Of a stretch of DNA of 54,727 nucleotides, positions 16,465 through 23,740 are shown piece by piece. How positions within the stretch are numbered: position 1 is the first letter of the stretch; each line of letters opens with the position of its first letter. Source of the stretch: Akkermansia sp. (GTDB taxonomy: Bacteria; Verrucomicrobiota; Verrucomicrobiia; Verrucomicrobiales; Akkermansiaceae); the NCBI GenBank assembly GCA_017472085.1, contig JAFUQZ010000080.1, positions 1-54,727 on the forward strand. Reading direction: 5' to 3'. The notes under the pieces were generated by a model. The model saw only the letters and a list, made by a program, of their open reading frames with translations, ran no database searches and was not told the DNA's origin. Made by a program: the position numbers and the translations under genes.

Positions 16465-17337
16465 ATGAAAAGAAGCCCCCTGAAATCATTCCGCAATTCC
16501 GACCTCGACCGCGCCAAACCCCGCAAACGCATCTTCCATTCCTTCATCAACAAGAATCTGAAGCAGCCCAAGCGGCATCACAGCGACACCGGCCTGGTGG
16601 AAGACCGCACCAGCAGCACCACCATCGTCCGCATCATTGCCGGACTGCTCATGGTGCATGTGGTCATCATCGGCGGGGCTCTCATGCACGGCAAACTCGT
16701 GAAGAGCAAGACCGGTATCGCCGTGGCACCCGGTGTGACCCCGCCCCCGGCAGCTCCTGCCACCCCCGCGCAGCCGGAGGCAGGCCCGGTCAACATGACG
16801 GCCGTGCTCACCCCGCAGGCCACTCCGGCCCCCGCACCGGCACCGACACAGCCGCAGCAGGTTCATATCACCCGGAACACCACCCCGGTGCAGCCTGTGG
16901 TAGCACCCGCGCAGCCTGCCCCCCAACCGGTACAGGCAACACCGGCCCCCGTTCAGCCGGCCAACACCACCATCGTCAAGCACCGCGTGGAATCCGGCGA
17001 CAACTGGAACAGCGTTGCCATGCAGTACGGTATCACGGTGGATGAGCTGAAAGCTGCCAACACCTCCGCTGCTGCCAATGCCAACCTCTTCACCGGTACT
17101 TTCCTGGATGTTCCCGTCCCGGTGGACTCCGCAGCCGGCAAGGCAGCCGTGGCGGCAGAACAGAAAGCGGTAGAAGAAGCTCGCGGAACGACTCATGTGG
17201 TGAAAAAAGGTGAAACCCTCGGAGCCATTGCCCGCAAGTACAAAATCTCACTCAAGAAGCTCTACAGTCTCAACAACCTGACAGAGAAGGATGCCCGCCG
17301 CATCCAGCCCGGGCGGGAACTGAAAGTCAGCGAGTAA
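16465..17337 (+). CDS. Membrane-anchored protein with two LysM domains
   Basis: 290 residues. A basic cytoplasmic N-terminus (about 1-50) precedes a single membrane helix (about 55-75, IIAGLLMVHVVIIGG), so the bulk is periplasmic. A Pro/Ala/Gln/Val-rich linker (about 88-168) leads to LysM 1 (about 172-218, VESGDNWNSVAMQYGITVDEL) and LysM 2 (about 243-288, VKKGETLGAIARKYKISLKKL). LysM domains bind GlcNAc-containing glycans such as peptidoglycan. No catalytic domain is present. Its place between murD and ftsW suggests a scaffolding role at the septal wall; this is inference. Confidence 0.85.
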   Translation: MKRSPLKSFRNSDLDRAKPRKRIFHSFINKNLKQPKRHHSDTGLVEDRTSSTTIVRIIAGLLMVHVVIIGGALMHGKLVKSKTGIAVAPGVTPPPAAPATPAQPEAGPVNMTAVLTPQATPAPAPAPTQPQQVHITRNTTPVQPVVAPAQPAPQPVQATPAPVQPANTTIVKHRVESGDNWNSVAMQYGITVDELKAANTSAAANANLFTGTFLDVPVPVDSAAGKAAVAAEQKAVEEARGTTHVVKKGETLGAIARKYKISLKKLYSLNNLTEKDARRIQPGRELKVSE

Positions 17338-17358
17338 CCCATTCCCTCTGCGGCCCAC

Positions 17359-18507
17359 ATGACAACGCGTCTGAGCATCATCTGCATCTGGTCCTGCTTC
17401 ATCCTGCTGCTCATCATGGGCATCGTGATGGTAGCCAGTACCGGACTGAGCGCTCCGGCGCCCTCCCCCGATGCCGGCAGCAGCACCTACATCATCAAGC
17501 AGAGCGGATACGGCATGCTCGGGCTCACTCTCGCGCTGGGGCTCAGCGCCTATGACTATCACAAACTGAGGCGTTGGATACCACTCTTCTGGGTGGCGTG
17601 CGTTATTCTGCTGATATTCTGCTACGTGCCCGGAATAGGCCGCACCATCAACGGCGAATCCCGCTGGATTAAAATCGGCATCACCTTCCAGCCCAGTGAG
17701 CTGGCCAAGATAACCCTCATGCTGGCCATGGCCAGCTGGTACACCACCCACCGCGAAATTGCCGGCACATTCTGGAAGGGCTTTGCCATCCCGGGCGGCC
17801 TTATATTCGGCTTTCCGCTGGTGCTCATTCTCATGGAAAAGGACATGGGAACAGCCGCGGCTCTGGCCATGTCCGGCTTCTGTGTAATGTATGTGGCGGG
17901 TGTCCGCGGGTGGCTGATTCTGCTGTCCATTCTGGTGGGGGCCCTGGCCCTCTACATCATGGTCATCGGCAACGAAAACCGAATGACCCGTATTGAGGCA
18001 TGGTTCGACCCGCAGGCCTTCAGCCAGGGAGCGGGCCGCCAGCAATGGATTGCCATGCTGGCCTTTGCCCGCGGCGGCATCTCCGGGGTAGGGCTGGGCA
18101 ACGGCATTGAGAAATACGGCAACCTTCCCTTTGCCCACACCGACTTCATCTTTGCCGAAGTAGGGGAGGAATGGGGCTTCCTCGGCACCGTGACAATGCT
18201 CACCTGCTATACTTTCATGACGGTGGCAGGCATCGTTCTGGCGCTGCAAACGCAGGAAACCTTCGGGCGCATTCTGACCACGGGGCTGGTATGCACCATT
18301 TTCTGGCCGGCGGCTCTCAATATGATGGTGGTCACCTCCATGCTGCCGAACTCCGGTCTTCCGCTGCCGTTCATCAGCTACGGCGGCACCAATCTGGTCT
18401 TCACCATTGCTGCCATCGGACTGCTCACCAGCATCCAGCGGCATACCCCCCATATTCCCCCGAACTACTGGCCCTGGCGCCGCATTAAGGAAAACCCCAA
18501 ATTATGA
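17359..18507 (+). CDS. ftsW: Septal peptidoglycan glycosyltransferase FtsW
   Basis: 382-residue SEDS protein with about ten membrane helices. Visible family features are the GINGESRWI-like loop (TINGESRWIKIG at about 95-107), QPSELAK, DMGTAAAL, and a C-terminal PLPFISYGGTNL near 340. SEDS proteins polymerise lipid II; position with ftsI and murG favours FtsW over RodA. Its last codon overlaps the murG start by 4 bp (ATGA). Confidence 0.9.
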   Translation: MTTRLSIICIWSCFILLLIMGIVMVASTGLSAPAPSPDAGSSTYIIKQSGYGMLGLTLALGLSAYDYHKLRRWIPLFWVACVILLIFCYVPGIGRTINGESRWIKIGITFQPSELAKITLMLAMASWYTTHREIAGTFWKGFAIPGGLIFGFPLVLILMEKDMGTAAALAMSGFCVMYVAGVRGWLILLSILVGALALYIMVIGNENRMTRIEAWFDPQAFSQGAGRQQWIAMLAFARGGISGVGLGNGIEKYGNLPFAHTDFIFAEVGEEWGFLGTVTMLTCYTFMTVAGIVLALQTQETFGRILTTGLVCTIFWPAALNMMVVTSMLPNSGLPLPFISYGGTNLVFTIAAIGLLTSIQRHTPHIPPNYWPWRRIKENPKL

Positions 18508-19592
18508 CCCCGAAAAAGCCGCTCAACGTCATCATCGCCTGTGGAGGCACAGGCGGGCACCTGTTCCCCGGCATTGCCGTGGCACAGCAGTTACGTCTGC
18601 TGGGGCATCGGCCCATCCTGCTCATCTCCCGCAAGGAGGTGGATGCTGATGCCTCCCGCAAATACGGTGATCTGGAGTTCCACAGCGTGCCGGCCATTGC
18701 CAAGCCGCCCTTACTTTCCCTCCGCACTCCCGGTTTCTTCTGGAAGCTGCTCACCACCTACCTGAGCTGCAAACGCATCATCAGGCAGGCCGGAGCCGAT
18801 GTGGTGGTCGGCATGGGCGGCTTTACATCCCTGCCCCCGGTCAAGGCGGGCCGCGCCCTCGGGCTGCGCACCTACGTGCACGACTCCAATGCCATGCCGG
18901 GCAAATCCAATCGCATGACCGCCCGCTGGTGCACACAGGTACTGCTGGGGATGGGCGAGGCCGCCCCGTACTTCCCGGGCAGTGATTGCGTGGTCGTGGG
19001 CACGCCTGTGCGCCGGGAACTGCTGCAGCTGCCCTCCCCCGCCGAAGCCCGCCAAAAGCTCAGTCTGCCTGCCGAGGGGCCGGTCATTCTGGTTGTCGGC
19101 GGCTCACAGGGTGCGAAAAACCTCAATTCCATGCTCATCGAGGCCGCCGGGGCTGATGCGGGAGTCCACTACCTGGTCATTGCCGGCAAGAGCGATTACG
19201 AGCGTGTCAACGGACTGGCAGGCGGTGCCCCGAACATCACGGTGATGGGCTTCTGCTCGGACATGCCGGCAGCCTACGCCGCAGCAGACGGCGTGATAGC
19301 CCGTTCCGGGGCCTCCACCCTCACCGAGCTCTCGCTCATCGGCAAGGCCACCCTGCTGATACCCTTCCCCTTCGCGGCAGATGACCATCAGACGCACAAC
19401 GCCCGCGTCTTTTCCAACGCCGGAGCCGCCATCCTGTACCAGCAGAGCGAGCTGACCACGGAAAAGGTGCATGACTTTGTGCACAACACCGTCATGCAGC
19501 CGGATAAACGAACCGCCATGGAGGAAGCCATGCGCCGACTCTCCCGCCCGGATGCCGCCGAGGCCATTGCCCGCGTCATCTCCGGCGAGTAA
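18504..19592 (+). CDS. murG: Lipid II synthase MurG
   Basis: 362-residue GT28 glycosyltransferase. The glycine-rich N-terminal motif ACGGTGGHLFPG, GMGGFTSLPPVKA, VHDSNAMPGKSNR, GGSQGAKNLN and RSGASTLTELSLIGK are all family signatures. It transfers GlcNAc from UDP-GlcNAc to lipid I on the cytoplasmic side of the inner membrane. The gene overlaps ftsW; murC, which often follows in dcw clusters, is absent here and an L,D-transpeptidase gene comes next. Confidence 0.95.
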   Translation: MTPKKPLNVIIACGGTGGHLFPGIAVAQQLRLLGHRPILLISRKEVDADASRKYGDLEFHSVPAIAKPPLLSLRTPGFFWKLLTTYLSCKRIIRQAGADVVVGMGGFTSLPPVKAGRALGLRTYVHDSNAMPGKSNRMTARWCTQVLLGMGEAAPYFPGSDCVVVGTPVRRELLQLPSPAEARQKLSLPAEGPVILVVGGSQGAKNLNSMLIEAAGADAGVHYLVIAGKSDYERVNGLAGGAPNITVMGFCSDMPAAYAAADGVIARSGASTLTELSLIGKATLLIPFPFAADDHQTHNARVFSNAGAAILYQQSELTTEKVHDFVHNTVMQPDKRTAMEEAMRRLSRPDAAEAIARVISGE

Positions 19593-19676
19593 AAACAATC
19601 TCCCCCCACACCTTGGAAAAAGCGCACCCTCGTCCGCCGTATCGGGCGGGGGTGCTTCGCCTCCGCAGCAAAGCAT

Positions 19677-20129
19677 ATGCCCACCATCTGCATCAGCATC
19701 GACCAACAGGAACTCGTCCTGCGGGATGAGGACGGCTCCATACTCTTCCGCGCCGCCATCTCCTCCGGGGCGGCAGGTATCGGTTTCGAGGAAGGCTCCG
19801 GCCGCACACCGACCGGTCGGTTCACCGTCTGTTCCAAACACGGCGAGAATGCCCCGCTGAACACCCTCTTCCGAGCCCGCATTCCCGTGGGTACCTGGCC
19901 CTGCCCCGGTGCACCGCAGGATACCATTCTGGCGCGCATCCTGTGTCTGGACGGACTGGAGGCAGCCAACGCCAACACCCGTGCCCGCTATATCTACATC
20001 CACGGCACCTCCGATACCGCCCGGCTGGGTATCCCTGCATCCCACGGCTGCATCCGTCTCTCCCCACAGGATATTGCCACGCTCTACCCGATGGTGCCGC
20101 TGGGAACAGAAGTCATGATTTTCAATTAA
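19677..20129 (+). CDS. L,D-transpeptidase (YkuD) family protein, no signal peptide
   Basis: 150 residues with the YkuD active-site pattern YIHGTSDTARLG...ASHGCIRLSP, including the catalytic Cys near residue 122 and both His. The family makes 3-3 cross-links or attaches proteins to peptidoglycan, or acts as L,D-carboxypeptidase. The domain starts at once (MPTICISIDQQELVLRDEDG), so no signal peptide is seen, which is odd for a periplasmic enzyme. An 84-bp gap from murG holds a GC-rich stem (19628-19660) without a T-run, so partial read-through from the dcw operon is possible. Confidence 0.85.
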   Translation: MPTICISIDQQELVLRDEDGSILFRAAISSGAAGIGFEEGSGRTPTGRFTVCSKHGENAPLNTLFRARIPVGTWPCPGAPQDTILARILCLDGLEAANANTRARYIYIHGTSDTARLGIPASHGCIRLSPQDIATLYPMVPLGTEVMIFN

Positions 20130-20202
20130 CGCTAAGCGCCATTCATCGTTCACCGTGCAAGCTCTATAATCGTTATTTTCAATCTGGTGAGTTTTTTCCA
20201 CA

Positions 20203-20231
20203 TTGACAAACAGATGCGGAAATGGCACACT
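20203..20231 (+). promoter_or_regulatory. Promoter of the secreted orphan gene
   Basis: TTGACA (20203-20208), spacer 17, CACACT (20226-20231), ending 7 bp before ATG 20239. The -10 context ATGGCACACT is shared with the SRP RNA promoter at 49721-49749. Confidence 0.5.
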
Positions 20232-20238
20232 CTTGGTC

Positions 20239-21474
20239 ATGAGGACGTTTTATTGCTGCCTGCTGGGAATTCTGATGTCAGGAGTACTACCGAAGGCTTT
20301 CGCCAACGATGAAATCATCGTTTCATTGCCGGACAGCCGGGGTGAAGAGGGGGCTGAATCCCTGTCGGAAGAGGAGCGGGAATGGAACAGGCTGCGGGAG
20401 ATTGCCCGGAACTCCACCTACACACCGGCGCAGAAACAAGAGTTGTACGAAAAAGCCCGCGGGGTGGAAAAGCTGCTGCGCACTCCTGTTAAGCTGCGGG
20501 ATTATGGCAGGAATGAACAGGCATGGTCAGAAGAGGATTTCTTCTGTCACTACGCCCGGGCTCTGCATGAAGATATGGAGCACTTCATCGCGGAGCACCT
20601 CCATAGCGATGTCTATCTGCAGGATTACGGCAAGCAACAGGCCGAGAAGGATGCCGCAGAATGCAAGCGCCGCGTGGATGAACTGGTAAAATGTGCCCGT
20701 GCCGCCTATCAGGCCTCTCTGGAATGGTTTGTACGTGATGTGGGTCACAATCATCACTACAACGATAAATCTGAGCTGAGTTTACATTTCCGCACGCACT
20801 TACAGAACAGATTGCTGATGGATATCTGTACCATGGGGCAAAACGAGGGAAACTGGTGGGTATCCGGTATCCGGGCAAACTATACCCAGGGAGGTCTGCC
20901 CAATAACAGCGCTGCCACCACCGAGTTCGAAGACGCGCTTAACCTCCGAAACTGGGAATGCTTCTCCAAAAGAACAGTTGATGCCTGGCTGCACCATATC
21001 GAGGAAGAAACGCTGGATCAATACCGCCAATTTATCGTGCGCTTTATTTATAACAAGGAAGCGGAACAGGCATCCCCCCGCCCCGAAAAACGGGACTATC
21101 ACGGGATGGGACAGATGCTGAAGAATCTCTTCTTCCGTTCCGAGCCGACGTCGGCGAATTATCTCCGAGAGGAACCGGAGAACAGAGACGTGGAAATTGC
21201 ACTGTTCAATAAGGCGGAAAAAGCATGGGATGCTTACCTGGAGGCCATCAACAATGTCAATCGCCCCATCGAAAATTGGTATTTCAGCGGAAGTGGCGTT
21301 CCCGGCTGGCGCGCAGAGTTCAACGAATCCATGATTCGCTCTCTGGAATCCTATCTTCTCAACGTCATCAGCTTTGCCAACGATGGCAATTTCTCTTACA
21401 CGTGCCCCGTTGATTTCACCCTGTATGAAATGACGGAAGAAGCTGCCGAGGCCCTCAATAAACTGCCCGGCTGA
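20239..21474 (+). CDS. Secreted protein of unknown function
   Basis: 411 residues. A signal peptide is clear (MRTFYCCLLGILMSGVLPKAFA, cleavage after AFA). The mature part is charged and helical, rich in Glu, Arg, Tyr and Trp, with no repeats or motif I recognise; segments such as HNHHYNDKSELSLHFRTHL and the Trp-rich EGNWWVSGIRANY stand out. I chose ATG 20239 for the signal peptide and because the -10 box lies 7 bp upstream; the in-frame TTG at 20203 would lie in the -35 box. It is followed 6 bp later by a NimA-like gene. No function is proposed. Confidence 0.75.
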   Translation: MRTFYCCLLGILMSGVLPKAFANDEIIVSLPDSRGEEGAESLSEEEREWNRLREIARNSTYTPAQKQELYEKARGVEKLLRTPVKLRDYGRNEQAWSEEDFFCHYARALHEDMEHFIAEHLHSDVYLQDYGKQQAEKDAAECKRRVDELVKCARAAYQASLEWFVRDVGHNHHYNDKSELSLHFRTHLQNRLLMDICTMGQNEGNWWVSGIRANYTQGGLPNNSAATTEFEDALNLRNWECFSKRTVDAWLHHIEEETLDQYRQFIVRFIYNKEAEQASPRPEKRDYHGMGQMLKNLFFRSEPTSANYLREEPENRDVEIALFNKAEKAWDAYLEAINNVNRPIENWYFSGSGVPGWRAEFNESMIRSLESYLLNVISFANDGNFSYTCPVDFTLYEMTEEAAEALNKLPG

Positions 21475-21480
21475 TGCCTC

Positions 21481-21963
21481 ATGAACTACGATAACAGCGC
21501 CATCCGCCGCAGAGACCGGCAACTGGATGAATCCTCTGCCCGCCGATTGCTGGCAGAGGCCGAATTCGGCGTCCTCTGCATGCAGGCATTGCCCGGCGGC
21601 GGCTATGGTGTACCGCTCCATTTCGTATGGGACGGCATTGACAGGGTCTACCTGCACTGCGCGCCGGAGGGGTATAAGCTGCGCTGTCTGGCCGCAGAGC
21701 CCCGCGCCTGCCTGCTTATCACCGGGAAAAACCATATTCTGGAAAAAGCCTTCTCTACGGCATACGAAAGTCTGCTGCTGCATGGAGAAGTATCTCCCGT
21801 GACGGATGAAGAGGAAAAGTACTCTGCCCTGCGTGCCTTTCTGCAAAAATACACGCCGGAATCCGGCGAACGCGGCGAGCATTTCCTGCAACACACGGCA
21901 TCCCGCACCGTAGTGCTGCAATTCCTCATCCGCACGGTCTCCGGCAAAACAAACAGAGGATAA
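21481..21963 (+). CDS. NimA-like pyridoxamine 5'-phosphate oxidase family flavoprotein
   Basis: 160 residues. The opening IRRRDRQLDESSARRLLAEA, then YGVPLHFVWDGIDRVYLHCA and GYKLRCLAAEPRACLL follow the NimA/PNPOx-like split-barrel pattern (MRR-x-DR start, VPL, HSA-x-EG-K, N-x-P-x-C). Members bind FMN or haem; some reduce nitroimidazoles, most have no known substrate. It is probably cotranscribed with the secreted orphan gene upstream. Confidence 0.8.
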   Translation: MNYDNSAIRRRDRQLDESSARRLLAEAEFGVLCMQALPGGGYGVPLHFVWDGIDRVYLHCAPEGYKLRCLAAEPRACLLITGKNHILEKAFSTAYESLLLHGEVSPVTDEEEKYSALRAFLQKYTPESGERGEHFLQHTASRTVVLQFLIRTVSGKTNRG

Positions 21964-22130
21964 GAAACCGTCTCCCGACCAACTCCTGCTGATACTTATT
22001 ACCATCTGCAGCGTGGGGGGCCTGCTCTGCACTCACGTCTACATCGCCCTTTGCCTGCTTCCGTCCCGGAAAGACAGCAACGACTACGGTGGCTCGCCCC
22101 ACTGAGCGCCTCAGGCAGCATCTTCCCCGG

Positions 22131-22181
22131 CAGATAAAAGAATGCGCGGAATCAACTCCCTCAGGGGAATTGATTCCGCGC
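22131..22181 (-). terminator. Terminator of kbl
   Basis: Perfect 12-bp arms GCGCGGAATCAA / TTGATTCCGCGC (22144-22155, 22170-22181) with further GC pairs inside; on the minus strand it is followed by ATTCTTTT. It lies 20 bp after the kbl stop. The stretch 21964-22130 before it holds no gene I can support. Confidence 0.8.
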
Positions 22182-22202
22182 ACCGAAGAGAAACGCAGTT
22201 TC

Positions 22203-23402
22203 TTACTTGATGAGGCCCAGCTCGCGGCCGGCCTGGGCAAAGGCGGCGATGGCGCGGTCAAGCTGCTCCGTGGTGTGAGCGGCAGAAATCTGGGTGCGGA
22301 TACGTGCCTGCTCCTTGGGCACGACGGGGTAGAAGAAGCCCATGGCATAGACACCCAGTTCCAGCAGGCGGGCGCTCATGCGCTGAGAAAGCGCAGCATC
22401 GCCAATCATGACGGGCACGATGGCGTGACCGGCACCGGCCAGGTTGAAACCGCATTCTTCCATACCCTTGCGGAAGTAGGCAGCGTTGCTCTGCACGCGC
22501 TCGGTCAGCTCGGTGGAGGCTTCCAGCATGTCCAGCACCTTGATGGTGGTGGCGGCGATGGCGGGCATCACGCTGTTGGAGAAGAGGTAGGGACGGGATT
22601 TCTGGCGCAGCATGTCCACCACTTCCTTGCGGGCAGACACATAGCCGCCGGACGCACCGCCCAGCGCCTTGCCGAAGGTACCGGTGGTGATGTCAATCTT
22701 GCCGAAGAGACCGCAATGCTCGTGCGTACCGCGACCGCGGGCACCCAGCACGCCCGTGGCGTGAGATTCGTCAAAGTGAACGAGCGCACCGTATTTCTCT
22801 GCCAGTTCGTGAATCTTATCCAGACTGGCCACGATGCCGTCCATGGAGAACACACCGTCCGTGGAGATAAGGATGGTGCGGGCGCCGTTAGCCCTGGCCT
22901 CCTGCAGCTTGGCCTCCAGGTCTGCCATATCATTGTTGGCATAGCGATAGCGGGCAGCCTTGCAGAGACGCACGCCGTCAATGATGGAGGCGTGGTTCAG
23001 TGAGTCGGAAACGATGGCATCCTCCTTGGTGAGCAGAGCCTCAAAGAGACCGCCGTTGGCATCGAAGCAGGAGCCGAAGAGGATGGTATCCTCCGTGCCG
23101 AGGAAAGCGCTGAGGCGCTCCTCAAGCTGCTGGTGCAGCGTCTGCGTGCCGCAGATGAAACGCACGGAAGCCATACCGAAGCCCCAGCGGTCAATAGCCT
23201 CCTTGGCAGCCTTCTCCAGCTCGGGATGGTTAGCCAGGCCAAGGTAGTTGTTGGCACACATGTTGATGACCGTGCTGCCATCCTTCAGCCCCACTTCAGA
23301 GAACTGGGGGGTGTTGATGTAGCGTTCCTGCTTGAAGAGGCCTGCCTCTTTGAGTGCGGCGAGGTCGCTTACCAGACGATTCTTGAAATCAATGTTGTAC
23401 AT
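22203..23402 (-). CDS. kbl: Glycine C-acetyltransferase (2-amino-3-ketobutyrate CoA ligase)
   Basis: 399-residue fold-type I PLP enzyme of the alpha-oxoamine synthase family. Motifs are [44 protein letters not shown] and the PLP-lysine site [14 protein letters not shown]. Length and the [26 protein letters not shown] start match Kbl, which cleaves 2-amino-3-ketobutyrate with CoA to glycine and acetyl-CoA in threonine breakdown. The usual partner tdh is not adjacent. I chose ATG 23402 because it aligns with the family start; the ATG six codons upstream is less likely. Confidence 0.88.
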   Translation of the reverse strand: MYNIDFKNRLVSDLAALKEAGLFKQERYINTPQFSEVGLKDGSTVINMCANNYLGLANHPELEKAAKEAIDRWGFGMASVRFICGTQTLHQQLEERLSAFLGTEDTILFGSCFDANGGLFEALLTKEDAIVSDSLNHASIIDGVRLCKAARYRYANNDMADLEAKLQEARANGARTILISTDGVFSMDGIVASLDKIHELAEKYGALVHFDESHATGVLGARGRGTHEHCGLFGKIDITTGTFGKALGGASGGYVSARKEVVDMLRQKSRPYLFSNSVMPAIAATTIKVLDMLEASTELTERVQSNAAYFRKGMEECGFNLAGAGHAIVPVMIGDAALSQRMSARLLELGVYAMGFFYPVVPKEQARIRTQISAAHTTEQLDRAIAAFAQAGRELGLIK

Positions 23403-23432
23403 AAGATGATAAAGCTGCAACGAGCCGCGGGG

Positions 23433-23461
23433 ATTGTACTCCCCGAAAGGCTGTCTGTCAA
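23433..23461 (-). promoter_or_regulatory. Promoter of kbl
   Basis: Minus strand TTGACA (23461-23456), spacer 17, TACAAT (23438-23433). It gives a leader of about 25 nt without a Shine-Dalgarno site. Confidence 0.75.
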
Positions 23462-23539
23462 TGTTCTATCCCGCCCGCCGGAGGCTTTTTGATTTTTTTT
23501 ACATTTTTTTTGAACAAAACGGGAGTGGACTGCATCTTA

Positions 23540-23672
23540 CCTGCATCAGTCAATAAAACCCGGCGGGGGAGTGAAGGAGAGAGCACCATCCCGCCACCAA
23601 ATGGGAGAGGCTGAGTTTCATAAGGTAGTAAGTAGAATGCGGGCGGCCCGATGGGTCGCCCGCGTTTTCTTT
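23540..23672 (+). ncRNA. Possible small RNA ending in a strong terminator upstream of dnaX
   Basis: A perfect 11-bp stem (23639-23649 with 23653-23663) with a three-base loop is followed by GTTTTCTTT. No gene on the plus strand ends nearby: kbl is on the other strand. So an intergenic plus-strand transcript is likely. A weak promoter (TTGAAC 23510-23515, spacer 17, CATCTT) would start it near 23545. GGCGGG (23562-23567) can pair with CCCGCC (23590-23595). It does not match SRP RNA, 6S or a riboswitch that I know. The 5' end is uncertain. Confidence 0.35.
23639..23672 (+). terminator. Rho-independent terminator upstream of dnaX
   Basis: Eleven paired bases (one G-T), loop GAT, then a T-rich tail from 23665. 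It insulates the dnaX promoter from upstream transcription. Confidence 0.85.
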
Positions 23673-23704
23673 GCCCCCGGGGGGCATGGTGCCAGATTTT
23701 TCCC

Positions 23705-23733
23705 TTGCGGCGCGGGGATGAATCAGGTAGAAT
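23705..23733 (+). promoter_or_regulatory. Promoter of dnaX
   Basis: TTGCGG (23705-23710), spacer 17, TAGAAT (23728-23733), ending 7 bp before GTG 23741. This supports GTG rather than ATG 23732 as the dnaX start, since the ATG would overlap the -10 box. Confidence 0.55.
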
Positions 23734-23740
23734 GGCGAGC

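Noticed and set aside
21962..22104. Hydrophobic small frame after the NimA-like gene (LLLILITICSVGGLLC)
   Set aside because: It looks like a membrane peptide, but there is no ATG, GTG or TTG start between the upstream stop and the hydrophobic stretch.
23560..23664. SRP RNA or cobalamin riboswitch upstream of dnaX
   Set aside because: The GGAAGCAGC-like SRP core is absent here and is found instead at 49793-49816; only a chance CCCGCCAC string resembles a B12 element.
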